From: Myxococcus terminator_A
Lineage (GTDB): Bacteria > Myxococcota > Myxococcia > Myxococcales > Myxococcaceae
Length of the DNA stretch: 64,000 nucleotides
Reading direction: 5' to 3'
Assembly (NCBI GenBank): GCA_049194865.1
Contig: JBLZWL010000091.1
Coordinates: 1-64,000, forward strand
Under the pieces are notes generated by a model. That model ran no database searches. It was not told where the DNA came from and saw only the letters and a list, made by a program, of their open reading frames with translations. Position 1 is the first letter of the stretch. Each line of letters opens with the position of its first letter. Of this stretch, positions 33,510 to 42,458 are shown one piece after another. The translations under genes and the position numbers were made by a program.

Positions 33510-35509
33510 GGGAAGAGATGCTCCACGAAGGTGCACAGCCGCTCGCGCTCGAAGGGCTTCTCCAGGAGCCCCCGCGAGTGACGGCCCACGAACTCGCGCG
33601 CCTGCGCGGTGAAGGCTCCGCCCGTCATCATCCCGGTGCGCAGCACCAACTCGGGCGCCAGCCGCTCCAACTCCACCACGAAGTCCATTCCGCTCATTCC
33701 CGGCATCATCAAATCACACAGGATGGCATCGAAGCGCTCGCCCGTGGACAAGCGTCGCAGCGCCTCGCGTGCGTCCTGCACCGCATGCACGTCGTAGACG
33801 TCGCGCACCAGTCGGCTCACCGAGTTGCCCACGGACGGCTCGTCATCGATGAGCAGCAGCCTGCGACGCACCGCCAGCGGCACCACCACGCCGAGCACCG
33901 GCGCCTCGGGCGCGGCGACCGTGCCCACCGCGAGGGCCGGCAACACCACGCGGAAGGTGCTCCCCCAGTCCTGCGCGCTGTTCACCTCGATGCGGCCCCC
34001 CATCGCCTGCACCAACGTGAGACAGATGGACAGCCCCAAGCCCGTCCCCTCCCCCACGGAGCGCGTGGTGAAGAACGGGTCGAAGATGCGGCGCTGCACC
34101 TCCGGCGCCATGCCCAGCCCGTTGTCGGCGACCTCCAGCTCCACCTGTCCCGCGCGTCCGGTGCGCAGGCTGACGCGCACCCGGTTCTCCTCGGCGGGAC
34201 GCGCGGGCAGCGCCTGGAGCGCGTTCACCAGCAGGTTCAGCACCACCTGCCCCAGCCGCACCTCGTTGCCGTGGATGGGCGGCACCTGCTCCAGCGTGCA
34301 CACCACACGCGCCCGGTGCGTCAGCTCGTTGCGCACCAGTCGCAGGGCGCCCTCCACCGCGCGCAGCACATCCACCGGGCCGTGGCGCTCTTCGTCCCCG
34401 CGCGCGAAGGTGCGCAAGTCCCGGACGATGGCGTTGACGCGCCCCGCGCCATCGATGGCATCCGCCACCACCTCACGCAGCTCCGGCAAGTGCTCCGAGG
34501 ACAGCGTCGGCTGCGCCAGCAGATCTTTCACATACGCGAGGTTGGAGCTGACATAGGCCAGGGGGTTGTTGATTTCGTGCGCCACGCCAGCCGCCAGCGT
34601 GCCCACCGACGCCATCCGCTCCGCGAGCAGGAGCTGCGACTCCAGGCGCTTGCGGTCGGTGACGTCACGGATGATGGCCACCAGGAACGTCTCTCCAGCG
34701 CCGTTGAACGTGGCCTTCTTCGTCATCAGCACCCGGGCCAGTCCTGTCCGGTCCGTGAGCGTCTCCTCGCTCTCGTCGGGGATGCCGGAGCGGAACACCT
34801 GCTCGTCGTTGCGCCAGAAGCCGTCCGCCTCGTGCTGGGCGACGAACTCGTGGTCGGAGCGGCCCAGCAGGTGCTCCGCGGGGTGCCCCATCACTCGACA
34901 GAAGGCGCTGTTGACCGCCACCCAGCGGTGCTGCCGGTCCTTCACGAAGAGCGGCTCCGGCACCGCGTCCAGCGCGTTGCGGAGGAACTCACAGGTGCGG
35001 CGCAGCGCCTGCAAATCCCTCTCGCCCGTCTCCGTCTCCAGCCGCCGACGCAGCGTCACCAGCCGCGCGCCCCAACCTCGCTCCGGTGACTCGACACACT
35101 CGTCGGCGCCAGCCTCCGCCAGGGCCTCGGCCTCCACGTCCTCGCGGGTCGTGAGCACCACCAGGTGCGTGCGCGAGGAGACCCGGAGCGCGTGGAGTCG
35201 ACGCACGCCCGCGAGCACCTCCTCCAGCGGGCCGCCGGGGTCCCACGTCACCAGCAGCCCCTCTTCCACCGGAGCGGCAATCACGTCGGCCCCCGTCACG
35301 CACAACACGTGGCAGGACTGTCCCGCTCCCGACGCGCGGACGCCGCGCTCCACCGCAGCCGCCACCGCCGGGGGCACCGCCACCAGTGTCGCGAGCACCG
35401 CTTCACGCTCCTCGGCCCGGGGAGGCCTTGATGTCACCCTGGAGAAGACACGGAGACATCCGGCCGGATTGCAGCGTTCCGGCGCTCCAGGGTCAACGAC
35501 GTTCCCCAT
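33506..35509 (-). CDS. PAS hybrid histidine kinase with C-terminal receiver
   Basis: 667 aa from the ATG at 35509; a GTG at 35437 is an alternative, and the first overlaps the upstream gene by 17 bases. The N-terminal 130 residues look like a receiver-like or unrecognised sensing fold. A PAS domain follows near residues 165-290 (AVPEPLFVKDRQHRWVAVNS). The phosphoacceptor is His311 in AAGVAHEINNPLAYV, the HATPase shows NLLVNALQ, DNGLGM and GTGLGLSI, and a C-terminal receiver has Asp599 in AILCDLMMPGMSGMD. It is soluble, with no membrane helix, so it senses a cytoplasmic cue. The attached receiver allows internal phosphorelay. The output partner is not in the window. Confidence 0.9.
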   Translation of the reverse strand: MGNVVDPGAPERCNPAGCLRVFSRVTSRPPRAEEREAVLATLVAVPPAVAAAVERGVRASGAGQSCHVLCVTGADVIAAPVEEGLLVTWDPGGPLEEVLAGVRRLHALRVSSRTHLVVLTTREDVEAEALAEAGADECVESPERGWGARLVTLRRRLETETGERDLQALRRTCEFLRNALDAVPEPLFVKDRQHRWVAVNSAFCRVMGHPAEHLLGRSDHEFVAQHEADGFWRNDEQVFRSGIPDESEETLTDRTGLARVLMTKKATFNGAGETFLVAIIRDVTDRKRLESQLLLAERMASVGTLAAGVAHEINNPLAYVSSNLAYVKDLLAQPTLSSEHLPELREVVADAIDGAGRVNAIVRDLRTFARGDEERHGPVDVLRAVEGALRLVRNELTHRARVVCTLEQVPPIHGNEVRLGQVVLNLLVNALQALPARPAEENRVRVSLRTGRAGQVELEVADNGLGMAPEVQRRIFDPFFTTRSVGEGTGLGLSICLTLVQAMGGRIEVNSAQDWGSTFRVVLPALAVGTVAAPEAPVLGVVVPLAVRRRLLLIDDEPSVGNSVSRLVRDVYDVHAVQDAREALRRLSTGERFDAILCDLMMPGMSGMDFVVELERLAPELVLRTGMMTGGAFTAQAREFVGRHSRGLLEKPFERERLCTFVEHLFP

Positions 35510-36473
35510 TCGACACCGAAGAGCCCTTCGATCGCGAGGCACCGGAGACCCGACGGGTCGCCGTCGCCACCACACCCGGCCCCACGAGGCAGGCAGGCAG
35601 CAACGGGCAGCGCGCACAGTTCTCCGGCACCGGCTGCGCCGGGCACGCACCGCTCATCCCATAGTGGCAGAGCGCGAAGTCGTAGCGGACCGGGTCCTGC
35701 GCATCCAGGGCCCGCAACGAGGCCGTCACCTCTTCCGCGGTGCGCCACGTCAAATCCTTGCGGCGCGTAAGACCCAGGTGGCCGGCGATACGGCCGATGT
35801 GCGTGTCCAACGGAATCATCAGGACCGAAGGCGACACGCGCTTCCAGATGCCGAAGTCGACCGCGTCCGGCCCCCTCACCATCCACCGCAGGAACAGGTT
35901 CAAGCGCTTGGCCGCGCCCGGACCCAGCGGAGAAGGCAGCAGGTGGTGGAGTCCCCGCTCGGGGCCCATCGCCGCGCGCAGGGGCTCCAGCGGCACGCGG
36001 CGCAGCGCGGTGGTGAAGGCCCCCAGCGCGCCATGCAGGCTTCCCTCGGCCGCGAGCCCCTGGACGAAGAGGGACTCCAGGTCGCCGTGCTCGCGCAGCG
36101 CGCGTCCCATGCCCAGGAGTAGCACCGCGACATCGGTGCCCACGTTGAAGCGATAGACGAAGCCGTCCAGCAGTGCCTTCGCGCCAGGGATGTCGAGCTC
36201 GCGCACATAGGCCGCGGGTGACGGCCCCATGCGTTGAAGCAGCGAGTCCACCTTGGGACGGAACAGGTCCGCGCGCCCATAGGCCAGCGCACAGGCGAGC
36301 AGCGCGCTCACCTCGATGTCGCGAGCGTCTTGGTAGCGGTGCGGGAACTCCACCGGGTCGAACCCGATACGGGCCCGGGCATCCGAGGAGGCCAGCAAGG
36401 CGTCGAGCCGGGGGCGCAGGTGCTCGGCTGCCCGGGAGCTCAAGCCAGGGTTCGACTTCGAGCGGCGTGTCAC
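35493..36473 (-). CDS. TIGR02757-type protein (DUF2400), possible Fe-S HhH-GPD-like fold
   Basis: 326 aa from the GTG at 36473, which has GGGAG about 9 bases upstream; the longer open frame begins inside the terminator hairpin of the M28 gene and is unlikely to be real. The body matches what I know of the TIGR02757 family: FPHRYQDARDIEVSALLACA near residue 45 and PLDTHIGRIAGHLGLTRR near 240, all-helical. The C-terminus has a Cys cluster of form C-x8-C-x2-C-x5-C (from GAC to CARCPLLPAC), close to the Fe-S loop of endonuclease III. This suggests a base-excision-like or DNA-binding role, not established. It leads a unit with the hybrid kinase and hydrolase. Confidence 0.8.
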   Translation of the reverse strand: MTRRSKSNPGLSSRAAEHLRPRLDALLASSDARARIGFDPVEFPHRYQDARDIEVSALLACALAYGRADLFRPKVDSLLQRMGPSPAAYVRELDIPGAKALLDGFVYRFNVGTDVAVLLLGMGRALREHGDLESLFVQGLAAEGSLHGALGAFTTALRRVPLEPLRAAMGPERGLHHLLPSPLGPGAAKRLNLFLRWMVRGPDAVDFGIWKRVSPSVLMIPLDTHIGRIAGHLGLTRRKDLTWRTAEEVTASLRALDAQDPVRYDFALCHYGMSGACPAQPVPENCARCPLLPACLVGPGVVATATRRVSGASRSKGSSVSNGERR

Positions 36474-36550
36474 GTCGGGGGCTCCCAAATGTTCCTGGAA
36501 CGGCGGCCCGCCGCCCGCGCTTCCCGAGACTTGTCGTCCCGGGGGTCCAC

Positions 36551-36576
36551 GCCCCCTTCCGAACGGGGAAGGGGGC
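36551..36576 (-). terminator. Hairpin after the M28 peptidase gene
   Basis: A perfect 10-bp stem, GCCCCCTTCC (36551-36560) with GGAAGGGGGC (36567-36576), loop of 6, lies 20 bases past the stop at 36596 reading leftward. No T-run follows, so efficiency is uncertain. Confidence 0.5.
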
Positions 36577-36595
36577 ATGGGGGCATCCTACGGAA

Positions 36596-38608
36596 CTACG
36601 GGCTGACGGCGAACACGATGTCGTCGTGGTCGTCGTACGACGTGGTGCCGCAGGGCGCCGCGCTGCCGTTGTAGCGGAAGCGAGCGCGCACGGCCTGCAG
36701 CGTGCCCGCGGGCAGCGTATACGTGGCCGTCAGCGTCTGCTGGCCGGTCGCCACGGGAGCCACGGTGGCGATCTTCGTCCACACCGGGCTGTTGGCGTTC
36801 GGCGCGTGGTACAGGTCCAGCTTGTCCGGGCGGATGGCGAAGACCCACACGGTGGCCTCGACACGAATCACCTCGCCAGGGGCGAAGGAGTTGCCGCTGA
36901 CGGTGGACACGCGGATGCGGTCGTTCGACTCGTCGGAGTGGTACGCGCCGGAGACGCCGTCCGCGCAGGAGTTGTTGATGGTGTTGGGGGCATTCGCCTC
37001 GGGCCCCAGGCCGGCGCGGCCGTTGAGCAGCGTGGTGGAGTCACACACGTTGCCGACGTTGGAGCAGCGCGGCACGCGCAGCACCGTGTCGTAGATGGCG
37101 TTGCTGGAGGCGTTGCTGCTGGTGACGGTGACGGCGGTGCTGGTGGTGGTGTTGCCGATGAGGTCATAAGCCCTCGCGGTCACCACGTGGCTGCCGTTGG
37201 CCACCGCGGCGGAGTTCCACGCGCCCGCGTGCGGCAACGTGGTGGCGGTGCTCACGAGGTTGCCGTCCACGAAGAACTCCACGCGGCCGATGCCGACGTT
37301 GTCCGCGGCGTTGGCGGCGAGCGTGACGAGGCCAGAGACGGTGGCGCCGGTGGAGGGGGCGGTGATGGCCACGGTGGGAGGCACGCTGTCGGCGACCGCC
37401 GCGGTGCCCTTGGCCAGCTCCGCCATGTAGGCGCCGGCGATCTTCGCGAACTTGAGCGCGTGGTTCGCGTTGTTGTTGCTCTTCGCCAGCGTGTCACCCG
37501 AGGTGTGGATGAGGTTGTTGTGCTGGCCCATCAGCGCCTCGAAGGGAATCGACGCCGCGAAGCCCGCGCTCGTCCACGAGGCGTGGTCCGAGCACGCGTA
37601 GCCGCACGTGGAGTTCGTGATCTGGATGTTCGACACATACGTGGTGACGAGGCTGGTGATGAACGCGTTCTGCGGCGCGTTCGTGAAGTCCGTCATCAGC
37701 GCGACGTCGGCGACGGAGCCCTTGAAGTTCGTCATGTCGAGCTGCAGCGCGCCAATGACGTTGGCTCCCTGGTTCTTGTGAGCGTCGGCGATCTCCTTGG
37801 AGCCGCGCAGGCCCACTTCCTCGGCCGCGTACGCCATGAACTTCACCGTCTTGGCCGGCTGGTAGCCGTTGGCCATGGCCACGCGGATGACCTCGGAGAT
37901 GGTGGCGATGCCGGACGCGTCGTCGTCGGCGCCAGGGGCCGCGCCCGAGGAGCTGGTGGAGTCCAGGTGACCACCCAGGACGACGATCTCCGACGGCGTC
38001 ACCGAGCCGGTGATGGTGAGGATGACGGACGGCTGCGCCCACGCCGCGTGGGTGAACAACTGGACGGTGACGTCACCACCCGGCTGGGCACGCACGCCCG
38101 CGTAGCCTTCCCACAGGCCCTTGAGCCAGTTGGCCGCCTGCACGCCCGTGGTCGACGTGTAGTAGCGCGTGGTGTAGCTGGAGAGGTGGGTGATGTTCGC
38201 CAGGATGTTCGGCTCGGCCATGCTCGCCAGCAGCGTGTTGACGACCGGGCCGTTGTCCAGCGTGTACGTCACCGCCAGCGGGCTGAGGTGCGTCTGGCCG
38301 CCACCGGCTACCGCCGCCAGGGCCTCCGCCTCCGTGTCGTGGTAGACGAAACCGCCGCAGCGGTTGAGCTTGTCGTGCATCACCCGGGAGACCCGGTTGA
38401 TTTCCGACTCGGGCAGCTTGAGGGCGACGACATCGCCCTTCTGCCCCGCAAGTGAGGGAACCTTCGCCCCCGCGACGATGAACGCGGCGTTCACCTCCGA
38501 CAGCGCATCCGAGCCGAGAGTGATCCACACCTCCCGCTCCGACGCCTTCGCGAACGCCGAGACACAACCGAGCATCAACACCAACGAAGCCAATCGCTTC
38601 ATGTGCAT
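36596..38608 (-). CDS. Secreted M28 zinc aminopeptidase with Ig-like domain
   Basis: 670 aa. Signal peptide MHMKRLASLVLMLGCVSAFA; the start at 38608 is set by AGGAGGAG a few bases upstream. After a roughly 110-residue propeptide, the M28 catalytic core shows GGHLDSTSS with zinc His214, the bridging Asp in GADDDASGIA, the Glu pair in YAAEEVGLRGS, and a late His in HTSGDT. A bacterial Ig-like domain (VEFFVDGNLVS) follows near residues 455-535, then a C-terminal beta domain. It resembles secreted leucyl-aminopeptidases that release N-terminal residues from peptides outside the cell. The Ig region may aid substrate or surface binding. Confidence 0.9.
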   Translation of the reverse strand: MHMKRLASLVLMLGCVSAFAKASEREVWITLGSDALSEVNAAFIVAGAKVPSLAGQKGDVVALKLPESEINRVSRVMHDKLNRCGGFVYHDTEAEALAAVAGGGQTHLSPLAVTYTLDNGPVVNTLLASMAEPNILANITHLSSYTTRYYTSTTGVQAANWLKGLWEGYAGVRAQPGGDVTVQLFTHAAWAQPSVILTITGSVTPSEIVVLGGHLDSTSSSGAAPGADDDASGIATISEVIRVAMANGYQPAKTVKFMAYAAEEVGLRGSKEIADAHKNQGANVIGALQLDMTNFKGSVADVALMTDFTNAPQNAFITSLVTTYVSNIQITNSTCGYACSDHASWTSAGFAASIPFEALMGQHNNLIHTSGDTLAKSNNNANHALKFAKIAGAYMAELAKGTAAVADSVPPTVAITAPSTGATVSGLVTLAANAADNVGIGRVEFFVDGNLVSTATTLPHAGAWNSAAVANGSHVVTARAYDLIGNTTTSTAVTVTSSNASSNAIYDTVLRVPRCSNVGNVCDSTTLLNGRAGLGPEANAPNTINNSCADGVSGAYHSDESNDRIRVSTVSGNSFAPGEVIRVEATVWVFAIRPDKLDLYHAPNANSPVWTKIATVAPVATGQQTLTATYTLPAGTLQAVRARFRYNGSAAPCGTTSYDDHDDIVFAVSP

Positions 38609-38783
38609 GGGGCTCCTCCTCTGGGGAGGTCTGCTTTGTGGGGGACGACCTACAAGCCTATTCGCGACAGAGCAGCGAATGTTGACTACTCTGCGTAAAC
38701 GTTGCCTGCGGGTCAATCCTCAAACCAGCCCCAATACAGAAAAGCCGTATCAACGGCCAAACGACAGAATTCCCGGATGTTGA
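38609..38783 (-). promoter_or_regulatory. Leader and promoter region of the M28 gene
   Basis: 175 relatively AT-rich bases between two co-directional genes. The reverse strand has TTGACC at 38716-38711 as a possible -35, but no acceptable -10 at 16-19 bases. The short forms ATGTTGACTACT (38679-38690) and ATGTTGATTATC (38777-38788) resemble each other. I claim only the region. Confidence 0.3.
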
Positions 38784-39650
38784 TTATCGAGTGAGTTCGC
38801 GCACCGCGTGGCCCAGTTCCGGGAGGATGAGCGCGTCCAGCGCCAGTCGCGCGGCCTGCGGGGAGCCCGGGAGCGCGAAAATTATCATTCCTTGATACGT
38901 GCCTGCGGTCGCTCGGGACATCATCGCGGGGCTGCCAATCTGGCGGTACGAGAGCATGCGGAACAGCTCTCCGAAGCCAGGCAGTTCCTTCTCAAACAAA
39001 GCCCGCAGTGTCTCCACGGTGGAGTCGCGCCGGCCAATGCCGGTGCCACCCGTGAAGAGGATGGCCCGAGCCCCCGACGCCTGGGCCTCCGCCACCGCGG
39101 CCCGGATGGCCTCCGGGTCGTCCTTCACGACGACGTAGCCGGCGATGCCATGGCCCGCGGCCTCCAGCCCTTCCCGGAGGACCTTGCCGCTGTCATCACG
39201 CGTGGCGTCACGGCTGTCCGAGCACGTCACGACGAAGGCACTGACGTGAACGGGCGCGCGCGACTTGTGCTCCCGAGGCACGTTCCCCTCGGGAGTCCCG
39301 TGGTCGTGCGAATGAGCGTGGCCCCCGTGCTCGTGGCCGTGGTCCTGGCCCCCGTGCGCGTGGGAGTGGCCCCCGTGCTCGTGGCCGTGGGAGTGGCCCC
39401 CATGCTCGTGGCCGTGGTCATGGCCCCCGTGCGCGTGGGAGTGGCCGTGCTCATGCGCGTGAGGGTGCTCATGCGCATGGGTGTGCTCGTGCGCGTGGGT
39501 ATGCCCGTCCTCGTGCTCGTGAGGGTGGCTGTGCCCGTGCTCATGCTTGTGGGCATGGGTGTGCTCGTGCCCCTGGTCATGCTCGTGGGCGTGGTCAGGT
39601 CCATGCCCGTCGCCATGACGGGGGTCATGGTCGTGTCCGTCGTGTGCCAT
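38784..39650 (-). CDS. moaB: MoaB/Mog-type protein with histidine-rich N-terminal extension
   Basis: 288 aa. Residues about 133-285 are a molybdopterin-adenylyltransferase-type (MoaB/Mog) domain, with VVTCSDSRD, the strand VVVKDD, the phosphate loop ILFTGGTGIGRRD, and FALPGSPQAARLAL near the end. Residues 1-120 are almost entirely His alternating with Asp, Glu, Gly, Ala and Ser, with roughly fifty His, for example HEHTHAHKHEHGHSH. Such tracts bind Zn, Ni or Cu, as in metallochaperones and ZIP transporters. The catalytic domain would help insert molybdenum into pterin; the tail may buffer or deliver another metal (copper occupies the pterin intermediate before Mo). It is encoded 26 bases downstream of the Rieske gene. 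Confidence 0.88.
   Translation of the reverse strand: MAHDGHDHDPRHGDGHGPDHAHEHDQGHEHTHAHKHEHGHSHPHEHEDGHTHAHEHTHAHEHPHAHEHGHSHAHGGHDHGHEHGGHSHGHEHGGHSHAHGGQDHGHEHGGHAHSHDHGTPEGNVPREHKSRAPVHVSAFVVTCSDSRDATRDDSGKVLREGLEAAGHGIAGYVVVKDDPEAIRAAVAEAQASGARAILFTGGTGIGRRDSTVETLRALFEKELPGFGELFRMLSYRQIGSPAMMSRATAGTYQGMIIFALPGSPQAARLALDALILPELGHAVRELTR
39297..39640 (-). repeat. Imperfect tandem repeats encoding His-rich tract
   Basis: Degenerate short repeats on the GTG/CAC theme, with near-copies around GGAGTGGCCCCCGTGCTCGT between about 39300 and 39440, encode the alternating His tract of the MoaB-type protein. Slippage or recombination could vary its length. Confidence 0.85.
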
Positions 39651-39676
39651 GTGGGGACTCCGTTGCGCCTGGCGCT

Positions 39677-39994
39677 TCAGGAATTGTCGGGGAGGTCGAC
39701 GACGAGGGAGCCGTCCTGGACTTCGACGGTCACTGTCGGCTGGTCGTCACAGACCCCAGGGGAGGTCTCGTTGCGGCCCGTGTCCATGTCGAAGCCGACC
39801 TCATGACACGGGCAGACGACGAGGTTGTCCTCGATGCGACCTCCGGACAGCAGGCAGCCCGCGTGGTTGCACCAGTCATCAAGGCCCTTGTATCGGCCGT
39901 GAATCTTCGCGATGCAGACGTTGCGCTTGCCCACTTCGTAGCCGCGCATTTCCTTCTCGGCGAAGTCCGCCGGTCCGAGCTTGATCTTCGTCAT
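39677..39994 (-). CDS. Rieske-type 2Fe-2S ferredoxin
   Basis: 105 aa soluble protein. The cluster ligands are in WCNHAGCLLSGG (C-x-H) and VVCPCHEVGFD (C-x2-H), with 17 residues between, so the [2Fe-2S] centre should form. The ATG at 39994 has AAAGGA 6-11 bases upstream. Small stand-alone Rieske ferredoxins supply electrons to dioxygenases, or serve as NirD-like subunits; no oxygenase gene is adjacent. It is divergent from polX, with 66 bases between the start codons, and probably cotranscribed with the MoaB-type gene. Confidence 0.9.
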   Translation of the reverse strand: MTKIKLGPADFAEKEMRGYEVGKRNVCIAKIHGRYKGLDDWCNHAGCLLSGGRIEDNLVVCPCHEVGFDMDTGRNETSPGVCDDQPTVTVEVQDGSLVVDLPDNS

Positions 39995-40060
39995 CGCCGT
40001 CCTTTTCCCACAACGAGGAGCGGCCTGCATCCCCGTTCCCCGGGCATTACCTTCCTCAGC

Positions 40061-41815
40061 GTGACTCCAGCCGTGACCGCTCCCATCGTCGACAAAGCCA
40101 CCGTTGCCCAGGTCCTCCGGGACATCTCCCTGCTGCTCCAGCTCCAGGGCGAGAATGGCTTCCGCTCTCGCGCCTACGACATGGGGGCCGACCGCATCCT
40201 CGGCCTCACCGAGGAGCTGGGCGCCATCGTCTCGGAAGGACGCCTGGAGAGCCTCCCGGGCATCGGCCCCGCGCTCGCCGAGAAGATCACCGAGCTGGTG
40301 ACCACCGGACGGATGACCTACTTCGAGGACCTGCGGGCGAAGTTCCCCCCGGGCCTCCTGGAGCTGATGAAGCTGCCGGACATCGGCCCGCGCAAGGTGG
40401 CCGCGCTCTGGAAGGAGCTGGGCATCGGCTCCGTCGAGGAGCTGGAGGCGGCCTGCCGCGAGGGCCGCGTGCGCAAGCTCAAGGGCTTCGGAGAGAAGAG
40501 CGAGGCGAAGATATTGGAGGGCATCGCCCTGTACCGGCGCTCTCGCGGCGAGCGCAAGCTGCTGGGTGACGTGCTCCCCCTCGCCGAGGCCTTGCTGGAG
40601 CGCGTGCGCGCCTCGCCCGGCGTGGTGCGCGCCAGCCTGGGTGGCAGCGTGCGCCGCCGCGCGGAGACGGTATCGGACGTGGACATCATCGCCTCGGCCT
40701 CCGACGCCGGCCCCGTGCTGGACGCGCTGGCCACCTCGCCGGGCGTCGCCACCGTGCTGGGCAAGGGCGACAGCAAGTGCTCCGTGCGCATGGAGGCGGG
40801 AGACCTCCAGGTGGACCTGCGCGTGCTGCCGGACGAGGACTTCGCCACCGCCCTGCACCACTTCACCGGCTCCAAGGCCCACCACATCCGCCTGCGCAAC
40901 CTGGGCCACGAGCGGGGCATGAAGATCTCCGAGTGGGGCGTGCACCGCGACGACGGCACCAAGCTCCCGGTGAAGGACGAAGCGGCGCTCTACGCGCTGC
41001 TCGACATGCAGTTCGTGCCGCCCGAGCTGCGCGAGGACAACGGCGAGGTGGAGGCCGCCCGCGCGGGCACGCTGCCCACCGACCTCGTCACCCTGGAGGA
41101 CGTCCAGGGCGCGGTCCACGCGCACACCACCTGGTCCGACGGCCGCAACTCCCTGGAAGAGATGGCGCGCGCCGCCAAGGCGATGGGGCTGAAGTACCTC
41201 ACCATCACCGAGCACAGCGAGGCGGCCATCTACGCGGGCGGGCTCAAGGTGGAGGCGCTCCAGCGCCAGTGGGAGGAGATCGACCGCGTCAACGAGGCGG
41301 TGCCTGGATTGCGGCTGCTCAAGGGCATCGAGGTGGACATCATGGAGTCCGGCGCGCTCGACTATGACGACAAGGTGCTGGAGCAGCTCGAGGTCGTCAT
41401 CGCCTCCATCCATGTGCGCCACGGCATGGACGAGGAGCAGATGACGCGCCGGGTGCTCACCGCGATGGACAATCCGCACCTGCACATCCTCGGACACCCC
41501 ACCGGCCGCCTCCTCCAGAGCCGCGAGCCCTACCCGCTCCGGATGGAGGACATCCTGGAGCACGCCGCGAAGCGCGGCGTGGCGGTGGAGATCAACGGCA
41601 AGCCCGCACGGCTGGACATCAAGGCCGAGTACGTCCGGAAGGCCACGCAGCTCGGCGTGAAGCTGGTGGTGAGCTGCGACGCGCACCGCCAGGAGGACCT
41701 CGGCAACCTGGCCTATGCCGTGGCCACCGCCCGGCGCGGCTGGGCGCGAAAGCAGGACGTGTTGAACACGCTGCCGGCGCAACGCTTCCTCACCGCGCTG
41801 CGCGCCGGGCGGTGA
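40061..41815 (+). CDS. polX: PolX-family DNA polymerase / 3'-5' exonuclease
   Basis: 584 aa from GTG 40061 (GTG 40073 also possible). The N-terminal 8-kDa and HhH region has LPGIGPALAEKI and LPDIGPRKVAALWKEL, which bind DNA. The polymerase palm follows, with LGGSVRRRAETVSDVDII, where the D-x-D pair coordinates Mg. A C-terminal PHP domain starts near residue 345: HAHTTWSDG, TITEHSE and VSCDAHR are the metal-binding motifs of the exonuclease or phosphodiesterase. Bacterial PolX fills gaps in base-excision repair. Length and motifs are those of an intact protein. It is followed 19 bases later by the trypsin-like gene. Confidence 0.93.
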   Translation: MTPAVTAPIVDKATVAQVLRDISLLLQLQGENGFRSRAYDMGADRILGLTEELGAIVSEGRLESLPGIGPALAEKITELVTTGRMTYFEDLRAKFPPGLLELMKLPDIGPRKVAALWKELGIGSVEELEAACREGRVRKLKGFGEKSEAKILEGIALYRRSRGERKLLGDVLPLAEALLERVRASPGVVRASLGGSVRRRAETVSDVDIIASASDAGPVLDALATSPGVATVLGKGDSKCSVRMEAGDLQVDLRVLPDEDFATALHHFTGSKAHHIRLRNLGHERGMKISEWGVHRDDGTKLPVKDEAALYALLDMQFVPPELREDNGEVEAARAGTLPTDLVTLEDVQGAVHAHTTWSDGRNSLEEMARAAKAMGLKYLTITEHSEAAIYAGGLKVEALQRQWEEIDRVNEAVPGLRLLKGIEVDIMESGALDYDDKVLEQLEVVIASIHVRHGMDEEQMTRRVLTAMDNPHLHILGHPTGRLLQSREPYPLRMEDILEHAAKRGVAVEINGKPARLDIKAEYVRKATQLGVKLVVSCDAHRQEDLGNLAYAVATARRGWARKQDVLNTLPAQRFLTALRAGR

Positions 41816-41834
41816 TAGGCTTCGGCGCGCGCCG

Positions 41835-42458
41835 ATGTCCCGCCTGTCACCGCTCGCCCTCGCACTGTGCCTCGTCACCCTGCCCGCCTCCGCCGCGGAC
41901 CCGGGCAAGCCCTCGCGCGCCGACCTCCAGCGGGTGATGGAGCAGCACAGCCGCTCCGTGGTGACGGTGAGCGGCCCCCGCCGCGCCGGCCCGGGAGTCT
42001 TCGTGGGCTCCGCCGGACAGGTGCTCACCTCCATGGAGCCCGTGGGCCTGGAGTACGTGGGCCTCAACGTCGCCACGGTGGAGCACGCGGGGCAGGCCCT
42101 CCCCGCGCGGGTGCTGCTCGCCAACGTGGCGCTGAAGGTCGCCGTCGTCGCCGCTCCCGATGGCACCTACCCCGCGGTGCCCGTGAGGCTCCTCAAGGAT
42201 GGCGACAGCCTGGAGGGGCGCTGGGTGGTGGGCGTGGTGCCCGGTGCCCGCAACCGCCCCGCGAAGCCGGAGGCCGCCCAGGCCACTCGCGCGCCGGCCC
42301 CCTTCTATGACGTCCCCCTCGCCCTGCCCCCCGGCAGCCCCCTGTTCGACTCGGATGGGCGGGTGGTGGCGGTGGTGGTGCAGCGCACCCGGCGCGGCTG
42401 CAGGGTGCTCCCCCTGGGCGAGGTGAAGCTCACCCTCGCCTCCGCGAACGAGCCATGA
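41835..42458 (+). CDS. Exported trypsin-like protein lacking the catalytic residues
   Basis: 207 aa with a Sec signal peptide (LALALCLVTLPASAA, cleavage near residue 20). The mature part follows the two-barrel trypsin/DegP pattern: GPGVFVGSAGQVLTSMEPV matches the S-G-F-I-x-G-x-I-L-T-N-x-H-V region but without the catalytic His, and LPPGSPLFDSDGRVVAVVV matches the G-N-S-G-G-P-L region without the Ser nucleophile. I therefore read it as a pseudoprotease, perhaps a binding partner. Its stop overlaps the CPBP protease start (ATGA at 42455), so the two act together. I recall NCBI families named after M. xanthus MXAN_2756 (trypsin-like) and MXAN_2755 (intramembrane protease) that look like this pair; this is from memory. 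Confidence 0.75.
   Translation: MSRLSPLALALCLVTLPASAADPGKPSRADLQRVMEQHSRSVVTVSGPRRAGPGVFVGSAGQVLTSMEPVGLEYVGLNVATVEHAGQALPARVLLANVALKVAVVAAPDGTYPAVPVRLLKDGDSLEGRWVVGVVPGARNRPAKPEAAQATRAPAPFYDVPLALPPGSPLFDSDGRVVAVVVQRTRRGCRVLPLGEVKLTLASANEP

Noticed and set aside
36474..36578. N-terminal extension of the TIGR02757-type protein to an ATG at 36578
   Set aside because: The extension starts at the edge of the M28 terminator hairpin, is low-complexity Gly/Pro, and a better GTG with RBS lies at 36473.
38688..38716. TTGACC as a -35 for the M28 gene
   Set aside because: No acceptable -10 hexamer at 16-19 bases on the same strand.
39297..39640. Regular short repeats that could suggest a CRISPR or satellite array
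   Set aside because: They are in frame within a coding region and encode the His-rich tract; there are no unique spacers between identical repeats.
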